A DNA stretch of 64,000 nt from positions 51,213 through 115,212 of the forward strand of contig ONDE01000006.1 of the NCBI GenBank assembly GCA_900316515.1. Reading direction: 5' to 3'. The DNA is from an uncultured Bacteroidales bacterium. Its GTDB lineage: Bacteria; Bacteroidota; Bacteroidia; Bacteroidales; P3. Position 1 is the stretch's first letter; each line of letters begins with the position of its first letter. Shown in pieces: positions 9,029-16,483 of the stretch. The position numbers and the translations under genes were made by a program. The notes beneath the pieces were generated by a model. The model worked only from the letters and a program-made list of their open reading frames with translations. It ran no database searches and was not told where the DNA came from.

Positions 9029-10828
9029 TTATTTCACCACGCTCAGGCGCTGGCTGGCAGTGCCGTTGTCGGTGGTAACGCTGACGAAGTACACACCGGC
9101 AGTGAGGCTGCGCACATCGAGCTCAAGAACGTCGGTGTTGACATCGCCGCTCATAACCACCTGGCCCATGGCGTTCACCACAGTGTAGTTGTGGATCGTG
9201 CTCTCGGCGTCGATATAGACGACCTCGGTGGCGGGGTTCGGCCAAGTCTTGATGGTCATGGTGGCCTCCACGTTGGCGATAGTCAGCAGAGGATCGGTGA
9301 GGTAGCGAGTCTTCATGACATTCAAGACCTGACGGCTGTCAATCGAGTTACCGTAACGGTTGACGAAGACGATGGCGCGGCACTTGTTGGCCTTCCATGT
9401 GGCGGGCAAGGTGTAGGTGAAGGTCTTGCTGTATGTGTTGTCGCCATTGATAGACAACCTCTCACCCCACGAACCGTTAACGGCAGCGCGGAGCACATGG
9501 TCGTGCTGGTAGGCCGAAATAGTCTGGCCACCGGTCGACTGCTGGGCGGCGATGATGCTATCCTCGGTGATGTAAAGCGAGATGTTGTAGTCGCCAAAGT
9601 CCTGCAGGACAGTGCCCGAAACAGTGAGCGACAGCTCACGGCTAGACTGGTTGTAGGCAACGTTATCGATATCGAGGGTGACAAACGTACGCTCGGCAAG
9701 GGCCTGATTGAAGAGGCTGACAATGTTGTTAACATTACTGGAAATACTGGCAACTGCACCACCGTCCTCGGGATCTGCGAACTTAACATTGCGGTCAAGC
9801 ATCATGGCGGGAGCCCAAGTACCACCGGTGCCGTACATGACGATGATGTCATTAGCAGAGGCATCAATCGTCATATCGTCGGTGTAGAATCCCGCATGGT
9901 GAGCCACCCAAGCGATACGGTCTTCGAAACCTTCCATAGCCTGACCGAGGCGCTCGTGGCCACCGGGGCAGTACTGACACACCTGAGTGGTGAAGTGCTC
10001 GAGCAGAGTGCTACGCGAGCAGGTATTGTCGGGATCATAGGCATAGGTCGTCACACTCTTGGTGTTGGTGCCTGCAACGTTGGTAGCCTCGGCTTTTACA
10101 ACATGGTTACCAGGGGTGGTGAAGGTGGTTGTGAAGGTATGACCGGTAGCGCTCTGCTGAACATCGTCGACATACCAGGTCAGAGTATTCTCGTCAGAAG
10201 CAGCAGTATAGCTGGTAGAAGCATTCATGGAGACAAGGGCCGGACCTGTGACACTCAGTTCGGGAAGTTCAGGACCGCCGATACGGATGTCATCGATGTT
10301 CAAGTAGAACATGTCGGTAACGTTGTGGTGACGGAAGGCCACATAGATGGTCTGGCCGGCATAGCTGGCAAGATCAACACCATGCTTCACATATTCGCCA
10401 GTAGCAGTGCCAGCATAGACAGCAGTGGTGGCAAGAAAGTCAGCCAACGAATCGTACGTAGTGGCTATATACACGCTATAGTACTCAGCGGCATAGTTGG
10501 CATCTTGGCCACGCACCCACCACGAGAATTTAAGGTCGGAAGCATCACTTGGCAGCGTGAAAGCCGGCAGAATCATCCAGTTATCAGGATTCAAGGCTCC
10601 CACATTATTGATATACGACTGCGAATAAATAAGGCCTGTGCCAGAGTGTGCAGTAAGCTGACCACTGTACTGCCAGTTGTTTCCGTCGCCATCAGAATCT
10701 ATAAAAGTAAAATCCTCGGGCAAAGCACCTCCTTCGAAGTCCTGAAGCCACGGAAAGGTGGTAATCTGTGCGTTTGCAGCCAGACCAAAGGTTAGCAGAG
10801 CTGCCAAAAAGAATAATGTTTTTTTCAT
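9029..10828 (-). CDS. T9SS-exported multidomain protein with Omp28-like domain
   Basis: 599 aa. Signal peptide 1-20 (MKKTLFFLAALLTFGLAANA). Residues ~22-190 resemble a choice-of-anchor J / cleaved-adhesin jelly roll (WLQDFEGGALPEDFT... NIDDIRIGG). About 195-265 is an Ig/PKD-like segment. About 272-450 matches Omp28-type domains and has a CQYCPGG motif, a CxxC as in thioredoxin-like folds. The last ~75 residues form a T9SS type A sorting domain (WPNPATEVVYID... LTAGVYFVSVTTDNG). It is predicted to be secreted or surface-attached. The function is unknown. Confidence 0.8.
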   Translation of the reverse strand: MKKTLFFLAALLTFGLAANAQITTFPWLQDFEGGALPEDFTFIDSDGDGNNWQYSGQLTAHSGTGLIYSQSYINNVGALNPDNWMILPAFTLPSDASDLKFSWWVRGQDANYAAEYYSVYIATTYDSLADFLATTAVYAGTATGEYVKHGVDLASYAGQTIYVAFRHHNVTDMFYLNIDDIRIGGPELPELSVTGPALVSMNASTSYTAASDENTLTWYVDDVQQSATGHTFTTTFTTPGNHVVKAEATNVAGTNTKSVTTYAYDPDNTCSRSTLLEHFTTQVCQYCPGGHERLGQAMEGFEDRIAWVAHHAGFYTDDMTIDASANDIIVMYGTGGTWAPAMMLDRNVKFADPEDGGAVASISSNVNNIVSLFNQALAERTFVTLDIDNVAYNQSSRELSLTVSGTVLQDFGDYNISLYITEDSIIAAQQSTGGQTISAYQHDHVLRAAVNGSWGERLSINGDNTYSKTFTYTLPATWKANKCRAIVFVNRYGNSIDSRQVLNVMKTRYLTDPLLTIANVEATMTIKTWPNPATEVVYIDAESTIHNYTVVNAMGQVVMSGDVNTDVLELDVRSLTAGVYFVSVTTDNGTASQRLSVVK

Positions 10829-10980
10829 AATGTGTTTATTTAATGATTATTACTATTTTTCGTACATTATTTCAAAAAGCAAAATTACAAATATTTTCCA
10901 ATTTATAAGAAAAAAGTTATCACCATCAACTGTTTTTAACATTTTAGCGCCACTGTAAGCAGACCCTGGACAGGTGCCAT

Positions 10981-11070
10981 CTCACTCTTTTCTTCAGTAT
11001 TTCCTCAGTATTTCTTCAATATTTCTTCAATATTTCTTCAATATTTCTTCAATGGCGATTGAAGAAATAT
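10981..11070. repeat. 11-mer (ATTTCTTCAGT/AAT) array with terminal fold-back
   Basis: About five tandem copies of an 11-mer of the form TATTTCTTCAA, ending in a 13-bp perfect stem (11041-11053 with 11058-11070, loop GGCG). The lead-in CTCACTCTTTTCTTCAGTAT is shared, with three differences, with a second element at 37815. It occupies the divergent spacer between the T9SS protein gene and phoH. The rest of the spacer (10829-10980) is AT-rich and shows a TAATTTTG -7 box on the minus strand at 10880-10887. Confidence 0.8.
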
Positions 11071-11091
11071 TAAAGAAATGATGTAGAATAA

Positions 11092-11122
11092 TTGTAGGGG
11101 TGACCTTTTTTTAGTATCTTTG
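11092..11122 (+). promoter_or_regulatory. Promoter of phoH
   Basis: TTG (11092-11094), a 20-nt gap, then TATCTTTG (11115-11122), a close match to the Bacteroidetes consensus. The phoH ATG is at 11127, only 4 nt after the -7 box, so the transcript should have almost no leader. Confidence 0.75.
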
Positions 11123-11126
11123 CACC

Positions 11127-12107
11127 ATGACAGAGACATCTACAGAGAAGATTTTTTCGTTGGAAGAGATTGACTACTCGCGCTTTTGGGGCCAGAACGA
11201 CCGCCTGCTCGAGTTCGTCAAACTGCTTTTCCCGAAGCTGAAGATTATCGCCCGCGGCGACATGCTGAAAGCCATTGGCTCGGAGGACGACATAGCGTGG
11301 TTCGAAGGCAAGCTGCAGGCCATGATGACCTACTACGACAAGTTCGGCCGCATCACCGAAAACGCCATCATGGGCATAATGGAAAGCAGTGGCGGCAGTC
11401 CCGACGCCGAAGTGAGCGACGAAGTGCTGGTGCACGGCCGCAACGGCCTGCTCATCAAAGCCCGCACCCCCAACCAGCAGCGGCTGGTGCGCTCGGTCTA
11501 CGAGCACGACATGGTCTTCGCCATAGGCCCCGCCGGCACCGGCAAGACCTACACCGCCGTGGCTATGGCCGTGCGTGCGCTGAAGAACAAGGAGATTCGA
11601 CGCATCATCCTCACCCGCCCCGCCGTCGAGGCCGGCGAGAACCTCGGCTTCTTGCCCGGCGACCTGCGCGACAAGCTCGACCCCTACCTGCAACCGCTAT
11701 ATGACGCACTGCGCGACATGATACCGCAGCAGAAGCTCCTCTCCTACTGGGAGGACAACACCATCGAGATTGCCCCCTTGGCCTTCATGCGCGGCCGCAC
11801 GCTCGACAACGCCTTCGTCATTCTCGACGAGGCACAGAACGCCACCAGTGCACAGCTCAAGATGTTCCTCACCCGCATGGGCCGCAACGCCAAGTTCGTC
11901 ATCACCGGCGACCTTACGCAGGTCGACCTGCCGCGCCACCAGCAGAGCGGCCTGCTGCAGGCAGTCAACATACTGCGCGACGTGAAAGGCATCGACATCA
12001 TCGAGCTCGACAACAGCGACGTCATCCGCCACCGATTGGTGACCGATATTATCAAGGCATATGATAATATCGCCAAGGAGACAGGAGATAAGGAGTTAAG
12101 GAGTTAA
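11127..12107 (+). CDS. phoH: PhoH-like ATPase
   Basis: 326 aa, a cytoplasmic P-loop ATPase of the PhoH/YbeZ family, linked to RNA metabolism and ribosome-associated functions with YbeY. Residues 1-110 are the N-terminal domain. Walker A is GPAGTGKT (134-141), followed by RPAVEAGENLGFLPGDL, Walker B FVILDEAQNA (about 230-239), and TGDLTQVDLP. The C-terminus (GDKELRS) is encoded by a short tandem repeat of AGGAGTTA that also supplies purine-rich sequence ahead of ispE. ispE follows 5 nt later. Confidence 0.93.
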   Translation: MTETSTEKIFSLEEIDYSRFWGQNDRLLEFVKLLFPKLKIIARGDMLKAIGSEDDIAWFEGKLQAMMTYYDKFGRITENAIMGIMESSGGSPDAEVSDEVLVHGRNGLLIKARTPNQQRLVRSVYEHDMVFAIGPAGTGKTYTAVAMAVRALKNKEIRRIILTRPAVEAGENLGFLPGDLRDKLDPYLQPLYDALRDMIPQQKLLSYWEDNTIEIAPLAFMRGRTLDNAFVILDEAQNATSAQLKMFLTRMGRNAKFVITGDLTQVDLPRHQQSGLLQAVNILRDVKGIDIIELDNSDVIRHRLVTDIIKAYDNIAKETGDKELRS

Positions 12108-12112
12108 GGCAA

Positions 12113-12895
12113 ATGATTTCCTATCCGAATTGTAAGATAAACTTGGGGTTGCACGTTGTTGGCAAGCGGGCGGACGGTTATCACAATCTGGAGACCATCT
12201 TCGTGCCGGTGCACGATATGTGCGACGAGTTAGAGATACTACCCACTACCCACTACCCACTACCCACTATGACCCAGACAGGCATAGTGTTGGACAATTC
12301 CCCCGACGACAACATCTGCCTGCGTGCCTGGCAGTTGCTGCACGACGAGTTCGGCATTGCACCTGTCAGTATCCACCTTCAGAAGAACATACCCTTCGGC
12401 GCCGGCCTCGGCGGCGGCAGCAGCGACGCCGCCTTCACTCTCAAAATGCTCAACGAGATGTTCGGCCTCGGCCTCGACACCGCTGCCCTCGAGCAGCGCG
12501 CCGCAAAGATAGGTGCCGACTGCGCCTTCTTCATCCAGAACCGCCCCGCTTACGCCACCGGTATCGGCGACATTCTTGAGCCCATAGAATTCCTCACTCC
12601 TCACTCCTCATTCCTCATTAAAATAGAGATTCCTGAGGGGGAGCATGTGTCGACTAAAGAGGCCTACACAGGCCTGAAGCGTGAATTATTCGGCAAGCCG
12701 CGTCCCGACCTCCGCAAGTCCGTCAGGCGGCCAATATCCGAGTGGCGCGACCTTATCGTCAACGACTTCGAGGCCTCGGTCTTCCCCGCACATCCTGCCA
12801 TCGCCGCCTTGAAAGAGGAGATGTACCGCCGCGGCGCACTCTACGCCTCGATGACCGGCAGCGGCGCCGCCGTCTTCGGCATCTTCGCGAAATAA
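12113..12895 (+). CDS. ispE: 4-diphosphocytidyl-2-C-methyl-D-erythritol kinase with two repeat-encoded inserts
   Basis: A GHMP kinase of the MEP isoprenoid pathway. It phosphorylates CDP-ME at the 2-hydroxyl. The substrate-binding start (NCKINLGLHVVGKRADGYHNLET) and the ATP-binding loop (PFGAGLGGGSSDAAF, about residues 95-109) are intact, as is the C-terminal GSGAAVFG. Two segments look foreign. LPTTHYPLPT at ~43-52 is encoded by the CTACCCA array at 12238-12269. FLTPHSSFLI at ~160-169 is encoded by a CACTCCT-type heptad array at 12590-12619. Both keep the frame and fall where surface loops are expected, so the enzyme is probably functional. Confidence 0.93.
   Translation: MISYPNCKINLGLHVVGKRADGYHNLETIFVPVHDMCDELEILPTTHYPLPTMTQTGIVLDNSPDDNICLRAWQLLHDEFGIAPVSIHLQKNIPFGAGLGGGSSDAAFTLKMLNEMFGLGLDTAALEQRAAKIGADCAFFIQNRPAYATGIGDILEPIEFLTPHSSFLIKIEIPEGEHVSTKEAYTGLKRELFGKPRPDLRKSVRRPISEWRDLIVNDFEASVFPAHPAIAALKEEMYRRGALYASMTGSGAAVFGIFAK
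12238..12269 (+). repeat. CTACCCA heptad array inside ispE
   Basis: Four and a half tandem CTACCCA units in the ispE reading frame, with no core or opposite arm. The unit matches the arms at 7898-7933, 13990, 19766 and 45760. It adds about ten residues. Confidence 0.9.
12590..12619 (+). repeat. CACTCCT/CATTCCT heptad array inside ispE
   Basis: Tandem 7-mers CACTCCT, CACTCCT, CATTCCT, CATTAAA lie in the ispE frame and encode FLTPHSSFLI. This is a different heptad from the CTACCCA family. Confidence 0.8.
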
Positions 12896-12897
12896 AT

Positions 12898-12928
12898 TTT
12901 GCCATATAAAATATAATGTGTATTTTTG
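12898..12928 (+). promoter_or_regulatory. Promoter of class II aldolase gene
   Basis: TTTG (12898-12901), 19 nt, TATTTTTG (12921-12928), a near-perfect Bacteroidetes promoter. The leader before the ATG at 12983 contains a short 8-mer tandem repeat, CAATCAAA (12948-12975). Confidence 0.8.
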
Positions 12929-12982
12929 CATTTCCAAATTTACACAATCAATCAAGCAATCAAACAATCAAACAATAGCATT

Positions 12983-13981
12983 ATGGTAGACTACAAGAAA
13001 ATAGGACTTGTGAACACCCGCGAGATGTTCCGCAAAGCAGTCAACGGCGGCTATGCCATCCCCGCCTTCAACTTCAACAACATGGAGCAGATGCAGGCCA
13101 TCATCATGGCCGCTGTCGAGACCAAGAGTCCCGTCATCCTGCAGGTGTCGAAAGGTGCCCGCGAATATGCCAACCCCACCCTGCTGCGCTACATGGCCGA
13201 AGGCGCCGTCGAGTATGCCAAGGAGCTTGGCTGCCCGAACCCGCAGATTGTGCTGCACCTGGACCACGGCGACAGTTTCGAGACCTGCAAGAGCTGCATC
13301 GACATGGGTTTCAGCAGCGTGATGTACGACGGCAGCGCCCTGCCCTATGAGGAGAACATCAAGATCTCACGTCAGGTGGTGGAATATGCCCACAAGTACG
13401 ACGTCACCGTGGAGTGCGAGCTCGGTGTGCTGGCCGGTGTCGAGGACGAGGTTGCCTCGGAGGTGAGCCACTACACCAAGCCCGAGGAGGTCATCGACTT
13501 TGCCACCCGTACTGGCTGCGACTCGCTGGCCATCAGCATCGGTACCAGCCATGGTGCCTACAAGTTCAAACCCGAGCAGTGCACCGTCGACCCCAAGACC
13601 GGCCGTCTGCTGCCCCCACCGCTGGCCTTCGACGTGCTCGAGGCTATCGAGAAGAAACTCCCCGGCTTCCCCATCGTGCTCCATGGCTCGAGCTCGGTGC
13701 CGCAGGACGAGGTTGACACCATCAACGCCAACGGTGGCGCCTTGAAGGCCGCCGTGGGCATTCCCGAGGAACAGCTGCGCAAGGCCGCCAAGAGCGCCGT
13801 CTGCAAGATCAACATCGACAGCGACAGCCGTCTGGCCATGACCGCCGCCATCCGCAAGCACCTGGCCGAGCACCCCGACCACTTCGACCCGCGCCAGTAC
13901 CTCAAGCCTGCCCGCGAGAGCATGAAGAAGATGTACATCCACAAGATTGTCAACGTCCTCGGCTCGAACGACAAATTGTAA
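12983..13981 (+). CDS. fba: Class II fructose-bisphosphate aldolase
   Basis: A zinc-dependent aldolase of glycolysis and gluconeogenesis, 332 aa from the ATG at 12983. The start was chosen because MVDYKKIGLVNTREMF is the family N-terminus. The frame stays open further upstream only through the repeat-rich leader. Visible motifs are HLDHGDSFE (zinc His and catalytic Asp), VECELGVLAGVED, ISIGTSHGAYKF and HGSSSVP. It has its own strong promoter just downstream of ispE and ends next to the fold-back element at 13990-14065. Confidence 0.95.
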   Translation: MVDYKKIGLVNTREMFRKAVNGGYAIPAFNFNNMEQMQAIIMAAVETKSPVILQVSKGAREYANPTLLRYMAEGAVEYAKELGCPNPQIVLHLDHGDSFETCKSCIDMGFSSVMYDGSALPYEENIKISRQVVEYAHKYDVTVECELGVLAGVEDEVASEVSHYTKPEEVIDFATRTGCDSLAISIGTSHGAYKFKPEQCTVDPKTGRLLPPPLAFDVLEAIEKKLPGFPIVLHGSSSVPQDEVDTINANGGALKAAVGIPEEQLRKAAKSAVCKINIDSDSRLAMTAAIRKHLAEHPDHFDPRQYLKPARESMKKMYIHKIVNVLGSNDKL

Positions 13982-13989
13982 TCCTTTAT

Positions 13990-14065
13990 AGTGGGTAGTG
14001 GATAGTGGGCAGTGGGTAGCACACGTGGTCAAGCGCTACGCACTATCCACTGCACACTACCCACT
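13990..14065. repeat. Compact CTACCCA fold-back element (gene-less)
   Basis: A 76-bp inverted repeat. The left arm AGTGGGTAGTGGATAGTGGG.. runs to GTAGC and the right arm from GCTAC to ..ACTACCCACT. The core between them reads ACACGTGGTCAAGC. The core aligns with that of 45760-45836 (GTAGCAYAYGTGGWCAAGYG consensus). It lies between fba and sppA and could also act as a transcript-end hairpin. Confidence 0.9.
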
Positions 14066-14078
14066 TTTATTTTAAGAA

Positions 14079-15896
14079 ATGGAAAGAAAACCTTTATCTT
14101 TTGGAATGACTATGCTAGCATCGGCGCTGGGCGTGGTCATAGTGTCGTTGGTCAGCGGGTTGCTGACGTTCATTTCGATGATTGTCATGGTAGTGTCGCT
14201 TGCCAGTGGCATGGACAAAGAAGAAACGGTGACTGTGAGGAACAACACCTTTGTGACCGTCGACCTCAGCAAGATTAGCGGCGACCGCACCGGCAGCAGC
14301 CTGAAGTTGAGTCTCGGCGAGGGCAAGACTGTCGGTCTCATTTCCGCAATAGAAGCCATACGCAACGCCGCCAACGACGACAAAGTGAGCGGCCTGTTTA
14401 TCAAAGACAACGGCGCCGCCGTCAGCTGGGCCTCGCTCGAGGAACTGAGGGGTGCCATCGAGGAGTTTCGCCAGAGCGGCAAGCCCGTTGTGGCCTACGC
14501 CACCACCTACTCGCAGCCGGGCTACTACCTGGCTACGGCAAGCGATGTCATCAGCCTGCATCCTGCCGGCATGGTTGAGTTCCACGGCATGGGCGGCGAG
14601 GTGTTGTATTACAAAGACCTGCTCGACAAACTGGGCGTGGAGATGCAACTGATACGTCCCGAGAGTTGTGCCTACAAGAGCGCCGGTGAGGTGTACACGC
14701 TGAACCACATGAGCGATGCCAACCGCGAGCAGATACGTGCCTATATAGGCAGTATATGGAATACCGCCACAAGCGAGATTGCCACGAGCCGCAATATCAG
14801 TGTTTCAGAGCTCAACACCATTGCCGACAACCTCAGCGGTTTCCTGGCCGACGACGCCTGCGCCCAGCACCTTGTCGACACCCTGTGCTTTGAAGAGGAT
14901 GTACGTGCCATGCTCAAAGAGCAATATGGTGGCAAGCACCTGCTGAGCATCGAGAAATACGCCAAGAACAAGAAGAAAGCCGACAAGAAAGTGAAAGATC
15001 GCATCGCCGTCATTTATGCCGAAGGCAACGTTGTTGACGGCTCGGCCAAGGGTTTCAGCGAGGGCGTCTATGGCGATGACATAGTGAAAGCCCTTAAGCA
15101 GGCCATGAACGACGACGATGTCAAGGCCATCGTGTTGCGCGTCAACTCGCCTGGCGGACAAGCCACTGCCAGCGAGAGCATGACCCATGCCGTTATGCAG
15201 GCCAAGGAGAAGAAGCCCGTCATCGTCAGCATGGGCGACCTTGCCGCCTCGGCAGGCTATGAGATGAGTTGCATGGCCGATGTCATAGTGGCTCAGCCCA
15301 TGACCATCACCGGCTCCATAGGTGTCTTTGGCACCATACCCAGCGTACAGAAACTGATGCAACAAAAGTTAGGCCTCAATGCCGACACTGTGAGCACCAA
15401 CCGCAACGCCAACGGACTCACCATATTCCGTCCCCTCTCGCCTACCGCCATGGCCATGATGACCCGCAATGTGGAGGACTTCTACAAGACCTTCGTGGGC
15501 CGTGTGGCCGAAGGACGTCATATGACCTTCGACGAGGTGCACCAGATTGCCCGCGGCCGCGTATGGACCGGCGCCGACGCCATCAAGATTGGCCTTGTTG
15601 ACACCTTGGGCGGCCTCGACCTGGCCCTGCGCATAGCTGCCGAGAAGGCCGGCGTAGACAAATACACTGTCAAAGACTACCCTGCCGAGAAAGACACATG
15701 GGAGCAACTGTCGGAACTCTTTGGCGACAGCCAGGACGACGACCTTAACCTGATGGCCAAGATACGTATGGCCCGGAAGTGGAAGAGTGAAAGCAAAACC
15801 ATGAAGAACCTGTCGCGTCTTGAGGACGACCTGCTGTATGTCAGCACGGCAGAAGGTCTCCAAGCACGCCTGCCGTTCGTGATAATTACAGACTGA
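14079..15896 (+). CDS. sppA: Signal peptide peptidase SppA (protease IV, 67K type)
   Basis: 605 aa, an inner-membrane serine protease with a Ser/Lys dyad that degrades cleaved signal peptides in the periplasm. One N-terminal membrane segment spans ~10-45. Two S49 domains follow. The catalytic Ser is at 391 in DLAASAGYE of the C-terminal domain, and the Lys is near residue 200 in CAYKSAGE of the N-terminal domain. The length matches the long SppA form. It ends 8 nt before the first 73-bp fold-back of the GxxExxY cassette, and its last codons (ATAATTACAGAC) resemble that repeat. Confidence 0.93.
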   Translation: MERKPLSFGMTMLASALGVVIVSLVSGLLTFISMIVMVVSLASGMDKEETVTVRNNTFVTVDLSKISGDRTGSSLKLSLGEGKTVGLISAIEAIRNAANDDKVSGLFIKDNGAAVSWASLEELRGAIEEFRQSGKPVVAYATTYSQPGYYLATASDVISLHPAGMVEFHGMGGEVLYYKDLLDKLGVEMQLIRPESCAYKSAGEVYTLNHMSDANREQIRAYIGSIWNTATSEIATSRNISVSELNTIADNLSGFLADDACAQHLVDTLCFEEDVRAMLKEQYGGKHLLSIEKYAKNKKKADKKVKDRIAVIYAEGNVVDGSAKGFSEGVYGDDIVKALKQAMNDDDVKAIVLRVNSPGGQATASESMTHAVMQAKEKKPVIVSMGDLAASAGYEMSCMADVIVAQPMTITGSIGVFGTIPSVQKLMQQKLGLNADTVSTNRNANGLTIFRPLSPTAMAMMTRNVEDFYKTFVGRVAEGRHMTFDEVHQIARGRVWTGADAIKIGLVDTLGGLDLALRIAAEKAGVDKYTVKDYPAEKDTWEQLSELFGDSQDDDLNLMAKIRMARKWKSESKTMKNLSRLEDDLLYVSTAEGLQARLPFVIITD

Positions 15897-15904
15897 TATT
15901 TTGT

Positions 15905-15977
15905 ATTACAGAAAAGGACAGAAATAACAGAAGCATTACAGAAATTTCTGTCCTTTTCCGTTATTTCTGTAATGCTT
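15905..15977. repeat. 73-bp fold-back, left copy of the GxxExxY cassette
   Basis: Built from ACAGAA-containing units (ATTACAGAAAAGGACAGAAA...) and their inverted copies. It can fold as a 15-bp stem GAAAAGGACAGAAAT / ATTTCTGTCCTTTTC or as GCATTACAGAAAT / ATTTCTGTAATGC. It matches 16393-16465 at 72 of 73 positions in the same orientation. Confidence 0.93.
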
Positions 15978-15990
15978 ATACTAAAAGAGC

Positions 15991-16380
15991 ATGAGCGGTC
16001 ATTTCTTATTTAAAGAGGAGTCCTCTCTTATTAACGGCGCAGTATTTGAAGTTCACAAGCGCCTAGGTATAGGTATGCTGGAGAAAGTGTACCAAGATGC
16101 CTTGGAGGTGGAATTCAAACTACGCAACATACCCTATGAGCGAGAGAAACGCTTTGCTGTTAATTACAAGGGTGTGACTTTGGATTCGTTCTATATTGCA
16201 GACTTTTTCTGCTTTGACAAAATCATTGTTGAGTTAAAATCCGTAACCGAACTACTTGACATCCACAAAGCGCAAGTCAAGAACTACCTGTCCCTGACAG
16301 GAGCAGAGCTTGGACTATTGTACAATTTCAGCGAACCGTACATCACACCAATCCGCATCCTCAACCCAAACTGCATCTAA
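15991..16380 (+). CDS. GxxExxY protein (PD-(D/E)XK nuclease-like)
   Basis: 129 aa. The defining motif is GMLEKVY within GIGMLEKVYQDAL, so it belongs to the GxxExxY family (TIGR04256/PF13366). A nuclease-like core follows: an acidic residue in IADFFCFDKIIVELKS, where the Asp plus ELK resembles the D...ExK metal site of PD-(D/E)XK enzymes. The family occurs in scattered, multi-copy fashion in bacterial genomes with no established function. Here the gene is enclosed by two near-identical 73-bp fold-back repeats (15905-15977, 16393-16465), 13 nt and 12 nt from its ends, between convergent sppA and tex. Nuclease activity is inferred. Confidence 0.9.
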   Translation: MSGHFLFKEESSLINGAVFEVHKRLGIGMLEKVYQDALEVEFKLRNIPYEREKRFAVNYKGVTLDSFYIADFFCFDKIIVELKSVTELLDIHKAQVKNYLSLTGAELGLLYNFSEPYITPIRILNPNCI

Positions 16381-16392
16381 CAGACATTACGA

Positions 16393-16465
16393 ATTACAGA
16401 AAAGGACAGAAATAACAGAAGCATTACAGAAATTTCTGTCCTTTTCCGTTTTTTCTGTAATGCTT
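16393..16465. repeat. 73-bp fold-back, right copy of the GxxExxY cassette
   Basis: A direct copy of 15905-15977 with a single base change (TTATTTCTG to TTTTTTCTG). It ends 18 nt before the tex stop codon on the opposite strand and may also serve as a terminator for either gene. Confidence 0.93.
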
Positions 16466-16483
16466 CTGTAATCTAAACAGTAA

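Noticed and set aside
9026..10795. A 589-codon open frame antisense to the T9SS protein gene
   Set aside because: Shadow frame. The opposite strand has signal peptide, Omp28-like and sorting domains.
15905..16465. Insertion sequence with a conventional transposase
   Set aside because: The enclosed ORF is a GxxExxY protein with a PD-(D/E)XK-like site and no DDE, HUH or recombinase motif, and the flanks are direct fold-backs rather than terminal inverted repeats.
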